Assembly (NCBI RefSeq): GCF_018131185.1
Contig: NZ_JAFCJE010000005.1
Span: 62,001-126,000 of the forward strand
Source of the DNA: Bradyrhizobium diazoefficiens
Lineage (GTDB): Bacteria; Pseudomonadota; Alphaproteobacteria; Rhizobiales; Xanthobacteraceae
Direction: 5' to 3'
Length of the DNA: 64,000 nucleotides
A program made the position numbers and the translations under genes. A model generated the notes under the pieces. The model was not told the DNA's origin. It saw only the letters and a list, made by a program, of their open reading frames with translations, and did not search any database. This document shows positions 35,401 through 44,553 of the stretch, piece by piece. Numbering within the stretch: position 1 is the first letter of the stretch; each line of letters begins with the position of its first letter.

Positions 35401-37632
35401 ATGAAACGGCTCAAAATCCTGCGGCGGTGGTTTGCGCGCAAGTTCGGCCTTGCGCGGCTGATGTGCCTTGCGCTGCTGGTCCTGTTCGCCGGCGCGCGCC
35501 TCTGGGATCCGCCGCCGATCCAGGAATTGCGGCTGCGCACCTTCGACATGTTCCAGCTGATCGACCCCCGCCAGAAGGCGGCGCGGCCGGTTACCATCGT
35601 CGACATCGACGACAAGAGCCTCGCCAGGCTCGGGCAATGGCCGTGGCCGCGGACGCGGATCGCGGATATGATCCAGAACCTGACCAATCACGGCGCGGTC
35701 GTGATCGGTTTCGACGTGGTGTTCTCGGAGGCCGACCGTCTCAATCCGGATCTGGTCGCGGGCCAGATGCGCTCGCTGGACGAGGCGACCCGCGCCAAGC
35801 TCCGCGAACTGCCGAGCAACGACCAGATCCTCGCCGACGCGATCAAGCGCTCGCGCGTGGTGCTGGGCGAGACCGGGCTGCCCGAGGTCCTGTCCGAGCT
35901 GGACAAGTCACTTCCGTTCACCGGCGTCGCGACCGTCGGCGAGGAGGGGGCCGAACGGTTCCTGTTCGAATTCCCGGGCTTGTTGCGCAACGTGCCGGTC
36001 ATCGAGAAGGCCGCGGCCGGCCGCGGCCTGTTCTCGATCAGGACCGAGCGCGATGGATTGATTCGCCGCGTGCCGATGATCATGCTCGCCCAGGGCAACA
36101 TCATGCCCTCGCTCAGCCTCGAGATCCTGCGCGTTGCGACCGGCACGCCGACGCTGCTTGTGAGGACCGACAAGACCGGCCTCAAGGGCGTCCGCCTCAA
36201 GGGCGTGGAAATCCCGACCGACCGGAACGGCCAGCTCTGGGTCCACTATGCCCGCCGCGATCCCTCGATCTACGTCTCGGCCGTCGATGTCATCGACAAC
36301 ATCGTACCGTCCGCCAAGATCGCGGGCAAGCTGGTGCTGGTCGGCACCTCCGCGGGCGGGCTGAACGACATCAAGACCACGCCGGTGTCCCGGGCCATGC
36401 CGGGGGTCGAGATCCACGCTCAGGTCCTCGAAAGCGTGCTGAGCAAGGCGGTCATTTCGCAGCCGAACTATGCGCTCGGCGTCGAGCTGATCGCGGCGTT
36501 GATCATCGGCCTGCTGGTCATCATCTTCACGCCGAATCTCGGACCGGTGCGCCTGGTGCTCGCTGGCGCTGCCTTTGCCGCCATCCTGGTCGGCGTGTCC
36601 TGGTTCTTCTACGCGCAGCATCGCTACCTCATCGACTTCACCTATCCGCTGCTCTCGACCACCGCGATCTATCTGACGCTGATCTTCGCCAGCTTCGTGC
36701 GCGAGCAGCGCCAGCGCGTGCAGATCCGCGGCATGTTCGCGCAGTACATGTCGCCGGTCCTGGTCGAGCAGCTGGCCCAGTCCCCGGAAAAGCTCGTGCT
36801 CGGCGGCGAGGAGCGCGAGATGACGATCATGTTCTCGGACGTGCGCGGCTTCACGACGATCTCGGAAAGCTACAAGCACAACCCGCAAGGCCTGATCGCG
36901 CTGATGAATCGCTTCCTGACGCCGCTGACCGACGTGATCATCGACCGGAAGGGGTATATCGACAAGTACATGGGCGACGCCATCATGGCGTTCTGGAACG
37001 CGCCGCTCGACGATGCCGAACATGAGGTCAATGCCTGCGAGGCCGCGATCCGGATGCTGGAGCAGATCGACGCGGTCAACAAGGAGCGCGAGGAGGAGGC
37101 CGCCGAGGGCGGCCATGTCTACATTCCGCTCAATGTCGGCATCGGCCTCAACACCGGCGTCGGCGTCGTCGGCAACATGGGCTCCGACCTGAAGAAGAAC
37201 TATTCGGTGCTCGGCGACAGCGTGAACCTCGCCTCGCGCCTGGAAGGCCAGTCGAAGGAATACGGCTTTCCCATCATCGTGGGCTCCAGGACCGCGCTTG
37301 CCGTCAAGGATAAATTCGCGATCCTCGAGCTCGACTTCATCATGGTGAAGGGCAAGACCGAGCCGGAGGTGATCTATGCCATCGCCGGTCGCGAGGACGT
37401 GATGCATTCGGCCGCCTTCCAGCGCCTGCGCAACATCACCATCGAGATGCTCGGCTGCTACCGTGGCCGCGACTGGCAGGGTGCGCTGGATGCGATCGAA
37501 CGCGGCCGTCGCAGCGAAGATGCCGACACGCTGGAAAAGCTGTTCAGGCTCTACGAGGCCCGCATCAAGGATTTCCAGATCAATCCACCGGCCGAGGGCT
37601 GGACCGGCGCGTATGCGCTGCTGACGAAGTAG
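35401..37632 (+). CDS. Adenylate cyclase with CHASE2 sensor domain
   Basis: 743 residues. A membrane segment near 18-34 leads into an extracytoplasmic CHASE2 domain (about 40-350: RTFDMFQLIDPR, VTIVDIDDKSLARLGQWPWPR, GFDVVFSE); three helices follow (about 360-440), then a class III cyclase domain (about 470-650): MTIMFSDVRGFT with metal Asp about 480, DKYMGDAIMAFW with Lys 522 and the second Asp, and YSVLGDSVNLASRLEGQ. Lys plus Asp at the base-specificity positions predict ATP as substrate. It starts 77 bp after the adhesin gene on the same strand, which suggests that a surface signal and cAMP relate to adhesin control. Ligand unknown. Confidence 0.88.
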   Translation: MKRLKILRRWFARKFGLARLMCLALLVLFAGARLWDPPPIQELRLRTFDMFQLIDPRQKAARPVTIVDIDDKSLARLGQWPWPRTRIADMIQNLTNHGAVVIGFDVVFSEADRLNPDLVAGQMRSLDEATRAKLRELPSNDQILADAIKRSRVVLGETGLPEVLSELDKSLPFTGVATVGEEGAERFLFEFPGLLRNVPVIEKAAAGRGLFSIRTERDGLIRRVPMIMLAQGNIMPSLSLEILRVATGTPTLLVRTDKTGLKGVRLKGVEIPTDRNGQLWVHYARRDPSIYVSAVDVIDNIVPSAKIAGKLVLVGTSAGGLNDIKTTPVSRAMPGVEIHAQVLESVLSKAVISQPNYALGVELIAALIIGLLVIIFTPNLGPVRLVLAGAAFAAILVGVSWFFYAQHRYLIDFTYPLLSTTAIYLTLIFASFVREQRQRVQIRGMFAQYMSPVLVEQLAQSPEKLVLGGEEREMTIMFSDVRGFTTISESYKHNPQGLIALMNRFLTPLTDVIIDRKGYIDKYMGDAIMAFWNAPLDDAEHEVNACEAAIRMLEQIDAVNKEREEEAAEGGHVYIPLNVGIGLNTGVGVVGNMGSDLKKNYSVLGDSVNLASRLEGQSKEYGFPIIVGSRTALAVKDKFAILELDFIMVKGKTEPEVIYAIAGREDVMHSAAFQRLRNITIEMLGCYRGRDWQGALDAIERGRRSEDADTLEKLFRLYEARIKDFQINPPAEGWTGAYALLTK

Positions 37633-37786
37633 TGGAGTCGGATGTGGGTTGAAGGCCGCCACATATGCGCTGCCGTCCCTGCGAACTCAGGGACTGCCTC
37701 TGGTTATGGGTCCTGAGTCTGCGCTGCCGCTTGCCCGGGACGACGGTGATGGTTGGCTACCGCAGCGATGCCCGGCGTTGCCGCTC

Positions 37787-39382
37787 TCACTCCATCCCGA
37801 TCGTCGTCAGATCCTGAAACCAGTGCTGCGCCTGCACGAACTGCTTGATCTTCGGCGACAGCGCGTGCGGATTGGTGTCGTGGACGACCCACACCAGCGT
37901 AGCATCGTCCACGATCAGGGCATGCGCCTGCGCCAGCAGCGCGTCTTGCTTGACGGAATCGAACGTCTGCTTGGCCTCGTCGATCAGCGCGTCGACCTTC
38001 GGGTTCTTGTAGCCGCCCCAATTGACGCCGACGGGCGCGATCTGGCCCGAGTGGAAGAAGCGGACGATGGCGTAGAGCGGATCTGACGTGACATAGGCGA
38101 TGTTGTTGGCGGTGATGCCGGCGTTCATCTCGTCGGCCGCGCCCTTGCGCCAGTGCGTGTAGAGCGTCTCGAGCTCGACCACCTTGAAGTCGATGTCGAT
38201 ACCGATCTCCTTGAAACTCTGCTGCAGGAATTCATTCATCGGCAGCGACAGCATCTGGCCGGTGCCGCCTTGCGCGATGATGAAGGTGGCCTTCAGCGGC
38301 TTCGCCTTGGAATAGCCGGCCTCCTCGACCAGCTTCTTCGCCGCGGCCAGATCATATTTGAGCTCGAAGCCCGGCTTGCCGAACCATGGGCTCGACGGGT
38401 CGACCTGGCCCTTCGCGGGCTTTGCGAGGCCATTCATCAAGCCGACCACCGCATCGCGATCGATTGCGAGGTTCAGCGCCTTGCGCAGGCGGATATCGGT
38501 CCAGGGCGAGCCCGGCAGCACGCTGAGATGATAATTCCAGACATGGGGCGTGACGTTGTCGACGAGCTTCATGCCCGCGGCCTTGAGCTGCGGCACGGCA
38601 TCCGGTGCCGGCGTCTCGATCAGGTCGACCTGCCCCGCAAGCAGCGCATTGGTGCGTGTCAGTGCTTCCGGCATCGGCACGAGCACGATCTTGTCGGCCT
38701 TGGGGATGCGCTTCTTGTTCCAATAGTCCGGATTCCTGCTGAGCTCTGCGAGCTCGCGCGGCACCAGTTTTGTCAATTTGAACGGCCCGGTGCCGGAGGG
38801 CTGGCTCGCGAACTTATCCCAATCCTTGCCCAGCTTCTCATACTGCGCGGGGCTCGAGACCAGGAACCACAGCATCTGATAGGGGAAGAAGGAATCGACC
38901 GTCTTGGTCGTGATCTCCACCGTGAAGTCGTCGATCTTGGCGTAGCTTGCAACGGAGGGCAGGCGGGTCTTAACCTGCGCGCTCTGCCGCTTGTCGAATT
39001 GCGGCGCCTTGTCGTTGAGCACCTTGTCCAGATTCCAGATCACCGCATCGGCGTTGAACTCGCTGCCGTCGTGAAACTTGACGCCCTTGCGAAGCGTGAA
39101 GCGCCATTTGGTCTTGTCGGTGTCATCGACCTTCCACTCGGTCGCGAGCCCCGGCACCAGCTTGCCGGGACGGTCGCTGACGTCCATCTCCCAGGCCACC
39201 AGGGGATCGTAGATCGTGTACGCCGTGAACTGATAGGCGCCGGCACCGCGATCGGGCTGCCCCGTCGTCAGCGGGATATCCGCCATCGAGATGCCGTAGC
39301 GCACCACCGTTTCGGCGCGCGCCGAGAGTGCGAACGACGCCAGCGCAAGCACGGCGAGACAGGTCGATAAACGAAGACGCAT
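37787..39382 (-). CDS. Family 5 ABC substrate-binding protein (dipeptide/nickel type)
   Basis: 531 residues from ATG 39382; the open frame runs to 39547, but the signal peptide (TCLAVLALASFALSARA) begins here. Family 5 features: GLATEWKVDDTDKTKW, FTLRKGVKFHDGSEFNADAVIWN, GTGPFKLTKL, RLRKALNLAIDRDAVV. Such proteins bind peptides, opines or nickel in the periplasm. It is divergent, by 199 bp, from a second binding-protein gene that heads the importer operon, so it is probably an alternative or second binding protein for the same permeases. Confidence 0.85.
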   Translation of the reverse strand: MRLRLSTCLAVLALASFALSARAETVVRYGISMADIPLTTGQPDRGAGAYQFTAYTIYDPLVAWEMDVSDRPGKLVPGLATEWKVDDTDKTKWRFTLRKGVKFHDGSEFNADAVIWNLDKVLNDKAPQFDKRQSAQVKTRLPSVASYAKIDDFTVEITTKTVDSFFPYQMLWFLVSSPAQYEKLGKDWDKFASQPSGTGPFKLTKLVPRELAELSRNPDYWNKKRIPKADKIVLVPMPEALTRTNALLAGQVDLIETPAPDAVPQLKAAGMKLVDNVTPHVWNYHLSVLPGSPWTDIRLRKALNLAIDRDAVVGLMNGLAKPAKGQVDPSSPWFGKPGFELKYDLAAAKKLVEEAGYSKAKPLKATFIIAQGGTGQMLSLPMNEFLQQSFKEIGIDIDFKVVELETLYTHWRKGAADEMNAGITANNIAYVTSDPLYAIVRFFHSGQIAPVGVNWGGYKNPKVDALIDEAKQTFDSVKQDALLAQAHALIVDDATLVWVVHDTNPHALSPKIKQFVQAQHWFQDLTTIGME

Positions 39383-39527
39383 GGCCCAAAGCTCCCAACG
39401 AATTTCAGAGCCTGACCTGCAATCTTGATGCCAGAATAGGCAGCGTGATGCACTTACCCGCGCGCGGGCCACAAGGACTTGTCGTCGCAGTGACAAATGA
39501 CAGAATAAGTTTCTCTTTGGCATAGCC

Positions 39528-39544
39528 ATTGCATACGATTGCAT
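39528..39544. promoter_or_regulatory. Direct repeat ATTGCAT-N3-ATTGCAT between divergent binding-protein genes
   Basis: ATTGCATACGATTGCAT lies 38 bases before the start of the second binding-protein gene. The inner ATTGCATACGAT is also an imperfect palindrome similar in form to GntR/FCD-type operators. This is a candidate operator for the amide importer operon; no regulator gene is adjacent, so the claim is only a pattern observation. Confidence 0.3.
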
Positions 39545-39581
39545 CAAAAATAGTCATCGAAGCCGGAAAAGGATTAAGGCG

Positions 39582-41240
39582 ATGCTTACCAAGAAGACTA
39601 CACGCGCGGCATTGATCGCGGTGCTCGCTCTAACGACTGCCGCTGCATGGCCGCGTGCGGTCAGCGCCCAGACTGTGCTGCGTATCGGCATGACCGCTGC
39701 CGATATTCCACGCACGCTGGGCCAGCCGGATCAGGGCTTTGAGGGCAACCGCTTCACCGGCCTTACCATGTATGACGCGCTCACCGGCTGGGACCTGTCC
39801 TCCGCCGACAAGGCGAGCGTGGTGATCCCTGGCCTTGCCACCGAGTGGAAGGTCGATGATGCCGACAAGACCAAATGGGTCTTCAAGCTGCGCCCCGGCG
39901 TGACTTTCCACGACGGCTCGCCCTTCAATGCGGACGCCGTGGTGTGGAACGTCGAGAAGGTGCTGAAGCAGGATGCGCCGCAATTCGACGCCAGCCAGGT
40001 CGGCGTCACGGCCTCGCGCATGCCGACGCTGGCCTCCGCCAAGAAGATCGACGACATGACCGTCGAGCTCACCACCAAGGAGCCCGACAGCTTCCTGCCG
40101 ATCAACCTCACCAACCTCTTCATGGCGAGTCCTGCGAAGTGGCAGCACTTCTATGACAAGGCCGAAGGCGCTGATGCCAAGGCGAAATCGCAGGCCGCAT
40201 GGACTGCGTTTGCCAAGGACGCAGCGGGCACCGGTCCGTGGAAAATGGCGAGCTTCACGCCGCGCGAGCGGCTCGAGCTGGTGAAGAATGCGGCCTACTG
40301 GAACAAGGATCGCGTGCCCAAGGTCGACAAGATGGTGCTCTTGCCGATGCCGGAGGCAAACGCGCGCACCGCGGCGCTGCTCTCCGGGCAGGTCGATTGG
40401 GTCGAGGCGCCCGCGCCGGATGCGTTGCCCGAATTGAAGCAGCGCGGCTTCAAGCTCTACGCCAACGAGCAGCCGCATGTCTGGCCCTGGCAGTTCTCGC
40501 GCGTCGAGGGTTCGCCCTGGAACGATATTCGCGTGCGCAAGGCGGCGAACCTCTGCATCGATCGCGAAGGCCTCAGGGACGGCCTGCTCGCCGGGTTGAT
40601 GGTGCCCGCGACCGGCACTTTCGAGCCCGGCCATCCCTGGCGCGGCAAGCCGAGCTTCCAGATCAAGTATGACAAGGCGGCTGCGCAAAAGCTGATGCAG
40701 GAGGCCGGATTCGGTCCGAGCAAGAAGCTGACGGTCAAGACCCAGACCTCGGCGTCGGGCTCGGGACAGATGCAGCCATTGGCGATGAACGAATATCTCC
40801 AGCAGGCGCTCGCCGACTGCTATTTCGACGTGAAGCTCGACGTCATCGAATGGAATACGCTGTTCACCAACTGGCGCCGCGGCGCCAAGGACCCGTCGGC
40901 CAACGGCTCGAACGCGACCAACGTCACCTATGCGGCGATGGACCCGTTCTTCGCGCTGGTGCGCTTCCTGCAATCGGGTATGGCTCCGCCGGTCTCGAAC
41001 AATTGGGGCTTCATCAACGACCCCAAGTTCGACGAGCTGGTGAAGAAGGCTCGCCAAACCTTCGATCCCGCCGCGCGTGACGCCGCGCTCGCCGAGTTGC
41101 ACGCGGCCTCGGTCGACGACGCGGCGTTCCTCTACGTTGCCCACGACGTCGGCCCCCGCGCCATGAGCCCCAAGGTGACGGGCGTCGTGCAGCCGAAGAG
41201 CTGGTTCATCGACTTCTCGCCGGTGTCGATCGCGCAGTAG
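39582..41240 (+). CDS. Family 5 ABC substrate-binding protein, first gene of the amide importer operon
   Basis: 552 residues with a signal peptide (IAVLALTTAAAWPRAVSA). It is clearly related to the divergent binding protein (shared GLATEWKVDD-DKTKW and FHDGS-FNADAV-WN motifs, LRIGMTAADIPRTLGQPDQG versus VRYGISMADIPLTTGQPDRG). It starts the set 39582-46939: permease, permease, ATPase, small AtzG/GatC-like protein, amidase, ATPase. A repeat element follows before the permease gene. Ligand probably an oligopeptide-like or amide compound. Confidence 0.87.
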   Translation: MLTKKTTRAALIAVLALTTAAAWPRAVSAQTVLRIGMTAADIPRTLGQPDQGFEGNRFTGLTMYDALTGWDLSSADKASVVIPGLATEWKVDDADKTKWVFKLRPGVTFHDGSPFNADAVVWNVEKVLKQDAPQFDASQVGVTASRMPTLASAKKIDDMTVELTTKEPDSFLPINLTNLFMASPAKWQHFYDKAEGADAKAKSQAAWTAFAKDAAGTGPWKMASFTPRERLELVKNAAYWNKDRVPKVDKMVLLPMPEANARTAALLSGQVDWVEAPAPDALPELKQRGFKLYANEQPHVWPWQFSRVEGSPWNDIRVRKAANLCIDREGLRDGLLAGLMVPATGTFEPGHPWRGKPSFQIKYDKAAAQKLMQEAGFGPSKKLTVKTQTSASGSGQMQPLAMNEYLQQALADCYFDVKLDVIEWNTLFTNWRRGAKDPSANGSNATNVTYAAMDPFFALVRFLQSGMAPPVSNNWGFINDPKFDELVKKARQTFDPAARDAALAELHAASVDDAAFLYVAHDVGPRAMSPKVTGVVQPKSWFIDFSPVSIAQ

Positions 41241-41262
41241 TGCGTGCCATAGGCTCAGTGCA

Positions 41263-41417
41263 CCCTCTCCCCTCGTGGGAGAGGGTGGCTTCGCGAAAGC
41301 GAAGCCGGGTGAGGGGTCTCTCTCCGCAGATAACCCTCTCGCGTTCGTAACGACTCTCTCCGCGGATAGAACCCTCATCCGGCGCTTCGCGCCACCTTCT
41401 CCCACAAGGGGGGAAGG
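41263..41417. repeat. Palindromic repeat (CCCTCTCCC/GGGAGAGGG type)
   Basis: About 155 bp between the binding protein and the first permease. Ends CACCCTCTCCC and TTCTCCCAC-AAGGGG are complementary; internal GGCTTCGCGAAAGCGAAGCC and TCTCTCCGC/GCGGA arms form hairpins. In an operon this could reduce or process the downstream message, setting more binding protein than permease. Confidence 0.7.
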
Positions 41418-41434
41418 GAAGAAGAAGAAACAAC

Positions 41435-42388
41435 GTGCTCGCCTATATCGCCAGACGCATTGTCTATGTCGTTCCGATCGTCATCAGCGTGGCGCTGGTG
41501 TGCTTCCTGCTCGTGCACATCACGCCGGGCGATCCGCTTGTGGCGGTGCTGCCGGCCGACGCCTCGCAGGAGCTTGCCGCGCAACTGCGTACCGCCTATG
41601 GCTTCGATCGCCCGCTGCCGGTGCAGTTCGGGCTATGGTTGCTCCGGGCCCTTCATGGCGATCTCGGCAATTCCATCGCCACCGGCCGCCCCGTGCTCGC
41701 CGAGGTTATGCGCGCCGTCGGCAACACCGTCACGCTGGCGATCGCCGCCGCGATCATTGGCTTCACCATGGGCATCCTGCTCGGCCTGATCGCCGGCTAT
41801 TTCCGCGAAACCTGGATCGACAAGATCGCGACCTCCTTCGCCATCGCCGGCGTGTCGGTGCCGCATTACTGGCTCGGCATGGTGCTGGTCATCATCTTCT
41901 CGGTGCAGCTGAACTGGCTGCCCGCGGTCGGCGCCGGGCCGAACGGCTCCAACTCCTGGGCCTGGGACTGGGCGCATCTGAAATATCTGGTGCTGCCGGC
42001 GATCACGACGTCGGTGATCCCCATGGGCATCGTCACCCGCACCGTGCGCGCGCTCACCGGCGACATCCTCAGCCAGGACTTCGTCGAGGCCTTGCGCGCA
42101 AAAGGCCTCCATGAGCGCGGCGTCTTCCGCCACGTCATCAAGAACGCCGCGCCCACGGCGCTCGCGGTGATGGGACTTCAGCTCGGCTATATGCTCGGCG
42201 GCTCGATCCTGATCGAGACCGTGTTCTCCTGGCCGGGATCGGGCTTCCTGCTCAATTCGGCGATCTTCCAGCGCGATCTGCCGCTGCTGCAGGGCACGAT
42301 CCTGATCCTGGCTCTGTTCTTCGTCTTCCTCAATCTCCTGGTCGACATCGCGCAAGCCGCGATCGATCCGCGAATCAAGCGGGGCTAG
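41435..42388 (+). CDS. ABC permease, DppB/GsiC family
   Basis: 317 residues, GTG start at 41435 after a GA-rich RBS (GGGAAGGGAAGAAG). MLAYIARRIVYVVPIVISVALVCFLL is the DppB-type first helix (given here in part: LAYIARRIVYVVPIV), followed by HITPGDPL, TLAIAAAIIGFTMGI, and FVEALRAKGLHERGVFRHVIKNA, the EAA-like coupling loop. Six helices. It is followed four bases after its stop by the DppC-type permease. Confidence 0.9.
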   Translation: MLAYIARRIVYVVPIVISVALVCFLLVHITPGDPLVAVLPADASQELAAQLRTAYGFDRPLPVQFGLWLLRALHGDLGNSIATGRPVLAEVMRAVGNTVTLAIAAAIIGFTMGILLGLIAGYFRETWIDKIATSFAIAGVSVPHYWLGMVLVIIFSVQLNWLPAVGAGPNGSNSWAWDWAHLKYLVLPAITTSVIPMGIVTRTVRALTGDILSQDFVEALRAKGLHERGVFRHVIKNAAPTALAVMGLQLGYMLGGSILIETVFSWPGSGFLLNSAIFQRDLPLLQGTILILALFFVFLNLLVDIAQAAIDPRIKRG

Positions 42389-42392
42389 CGGA

Positions 42393-43295
42393 ATGAGCGA
42401 GCTTCCATTGTCTGCGACCGCCGATTCCGCGCTGCAGGTCGCGCCCGCCACCAGGGCGCGCGGTTATTGGGCGACCGTCGGCCGCCGCATCAGGCGCGAC
42501 AAGGTCAGCATGGCCTGCGCGGTGGTGCTGCTGTTGATCGTCCTCTCCGCGATCCTCGCGCCATGGCTGGGTCTGGAGGATCCCTACAAGGGCTCGATGA
42601 TCCGCCGCCTGCGCCACATCGGCACAGCGGGCTACCCGCTCGGGACGGACGAACTCGGCCGCGACATGCTGGCGCGCCTGATCTATGGCGGACGGCTGTC
42701 GCTGGTCATCGGCATCCTGCCCGTGATCCTCGCCTTCTGCATCGGCACCTCGCTCGGTCTCGTTGCCGGCTATGTCGGCGGCAAGCTCAACACCGCGATC
42801 ATGCGCACGATCGACGTGTTCTACGCTTTTCCTTCCGTGTTGCTGGCGATTGCGATCTCCGGCGCGCTGGGGGCCGGCATCCTCAATTCCATCGTGTCGC
42901 TGACGGTCGTGTTCGTGCCGCAGATCACCCGCGTCGCCGAGAGCGTCACCACGGGCGTGCGCAACATGGATTTCGTCGAGGCCGCGCGTGCCTCTGGCGC
43001 AGGGCCCTTCACCATCATGCGCGTGCACATCCTCGGCAATGTGCTGGGGTCGATCTTCGTCTATGCCACCAGTCTCATTTCGGTTTCGATGATCCTCGCC
43101 GCCGGTCTTTCCTTCCTCGGTCTCGGCACCAAGCCGCCGGAGCCGGAATGGGGACTGATGCTGAACACCTTGCGAACCGCGATCTACGTCAATCCCTGGG
43201 TCGCAGCATTGCCGGGCGCGATGATCTTCGCGGTCTCGATCTGCTTCAACCTGCTCTCGGACGGCCTGCGCAGCGCCATGGACATCAGGAACTAG
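42393..43295 (+). CDS. ABC permease, DppC/GsiD family
   Basis: 300 residues with the N-terminal cytoplasmic tail and six helices of DppC-type permeases: GYPLGTDELGRDMLARLIYGGRLSL, FVEAARASGAGPFTIMRVHILGN (EAA loop) and SFLGLGTKPPEPEWGLML. Heterodimer partner of the preceding permease. The next ATPase starts two bases after its stop, so translation is probably coupled. Confidence 0.9.
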   Translation: MSELPLSATADSALQVAPATRARGYWATVGRRIRRDKVSMACAVVLLLIVLSAILAPWLGLEDPYKGSMIRRLRHIGTAGYPLGTDELGRDMLARLIYGGRLSLVIGILPVILAFCIGTSLGLVAGYVGGKLNTAIMRTIDVFYAFPSVLLAIAISGALGAGILNSIVSLTVVFVPQITRVAESVTTGVRNMDFVEAARASGAGPFTIMRVHILGNVLGSIFVYATSLISVSMILAAGLSFLGLGTKPPEPEWGLMLNTLRTAIYVNPWVAALPGAMIFAVSICFNLLSDGLRSAMDIRN

Positions 43296-43297
43296 CC

Positions 43298-44359
43298 ATG
43301 AGCGAGAACAGCGCATCCGTCGAAATGCTGGAGCAGGTCGAGGACGTCGGTGGCGTCGCGCAGCCGCTGCTTCAGGTCAACGGGCTGACCAAGCATTTTC
43401 CAGTGCGCGGCGGGCTGTTCGCCGCCAAGCGTACCGTGCGCGCCGTCGACGATGTCTCCTTCACTGTCGCCAAGGGCGAGACCGTCGGCATCGTCGGCGA
43501 GTCCGGCTGCGGCAAGTCGACCACGGCGCGGCTGCTGATGCATCTGATGCCGCGCGATACCGGCGACATCATCTATGACGGCATGACCGTCGGACAGTCG
43601 CTGTCGCTGCGCGAGCTGCGCCGCGGCATGCAGATGGTGTTCCAGGATTCCTACGCCTCGCTCAATCCGCGCCTGACAATCGAGGAATCGATCGCCTTCG
43701 GCCCCAAGGTCCACGGCATGGCCGACGGCGCGGCGCGCGCCCTCGCGCGCGAGCTGCTCGGCAAGGTCGGCCTGCGCCCGGAGAACTTCGCGAGCCGTTA
43801 TCCGCACGAGATCTCCGGCGGCCAGCGCCAGCGGGTCAACATCGCGCGCGCGCTGGCATTGTCGCCAAGGCTGGTGATCCTGGATGAGGCCGTCTCCGCG
43901 CTTGACAAATCCGTCGAGGCGCAGGTGCTCAATCTGCTCGCCGACCTCAAGCGCGAGTTCGGGTTGACCTATCTGTTCATTAGCCACGACCTCAACGTGG
44001 TCCGCTACATTTCGGACCGCGTGCTGGTGATGTATCTCGGCGAGGTCGTCGAGCTCGGCCCGGTCGACCAGGTCTGGGATCGGCCTGCGCATCCCTACAC
44101 GCGCGCGCTGCTGGCCGCGATGCCGTCCTCGGATCCCGACAGGCGCACCGAGACGCCGCCGATCACGGGCGATCCGCCCAATCCGATCGATCCGCCCTCG
44201 GGCTGCCGCTTCCACACGCGCTGCCCGTTTGCGGAGCCGCTCTGCGCAAATGCGACACCAAAGCTCACAGCTCTGGATAAAATGGGCCATGAGGCCGCGT
44301 GCTACATGGCGATACCGGGCTCAGGCCATAGCCGCGCGCCCAGGGAGAAGACCGCATGA
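43298..44359 (+). CDS. ABC ATP-binding protein, DppF/OppF family
   Basis: 353 residues from ATG 43298. Walker A GESGCGKSTTARL, signature ISGGQRQRVNIARAL, Walker B LVILDEAVSALD (Ala where many have Pro), SHDLNVVRYISDRV. The C-terminal SGCRFHTRCPFAEPLC motif is the iron-sulfur-like Cys cluster of Opp/Dpp ATPases. Its stop overlaps the small protein start by four bases. One of two ATPases of the importer; the other lies after the amidase. Confidence 0.91.
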   Translation: MSENSASVEMLEQVEDVGGVAQPLLQVNGLTKHFPVRGGLFAAKRTVRAVDDVSFTVAKGETVGIVGESGCGKSTTARLLMHLMPRDTGDIIYDGMTVGQSLSLRELRRGMQMVFQDSYASLNPRLTIEESIAFGPKVHGMADGAARALARELLGKVGLRPENFASRYPHEISGGQRQRVNIARALALSPRLVILDEAVSALDKSVEAQVLNLLADLKREFGLTYLFISHDLNVVRYISDRVLVMYLGEVVELGPVDQVWDRPAHPYTRALLAAMPSSDPDRRTETPPITGDPPNPIDPPSGCRFHTRCPFAEPLCANATPKLTALDKMGHEAACYMAIPGSGHSRAPREKTA

Positions 44360-44553
44360 CGAGACCGACACCGAAAGAGATCAAGCCCATCGCGCAAATC
44401 GCAGGTGTCCCCGTGGATGATGAGATTGCAACGCGCATCTCCAATTCCATCGGGCCCGCCTTCGAAGGCTTCGAGGCCATCGCCGGCACGCTGCCGTTCG
44501 ACCTCGAGCCCGCCGGCTATGTGCTCGCGCAGACGCAGAAGGTCTCGAAATGA
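44356..44553 (+). CDS. Small AtzG/GatC-like amidase partner protein
   Basis: 65 residues. It resembles DUF4089/AtzG proteins, which wrap around the AtzE-type amidase much as GatC does GatA. Features fitting this are the N-terminal IAGVPVDDEIATRI helix and the FEAIAGTLPFDLEPAGYVLAQ tail. It overlaps both neighbours by four bases (ATPase stop and amidase start), so it is translated with the amidase. The family call rests on size, position and similarity by eye. Confidence 0.6.
   Translation: MTRPTPKEIKPIAQIAGVPVDDEIATRISNSIGPAFEGFEAIAGTLPFDLEPAGYVLAQTQKVSK

Noticed and set aside
35908..37662. 584-residue minus-strand frame opposite the cyclase
   Set aside because: The plus strand encodes complete CHASE2 and class III cyclase motifs; the opposite frame is low-complexity Asp/Arg/His/Leu.
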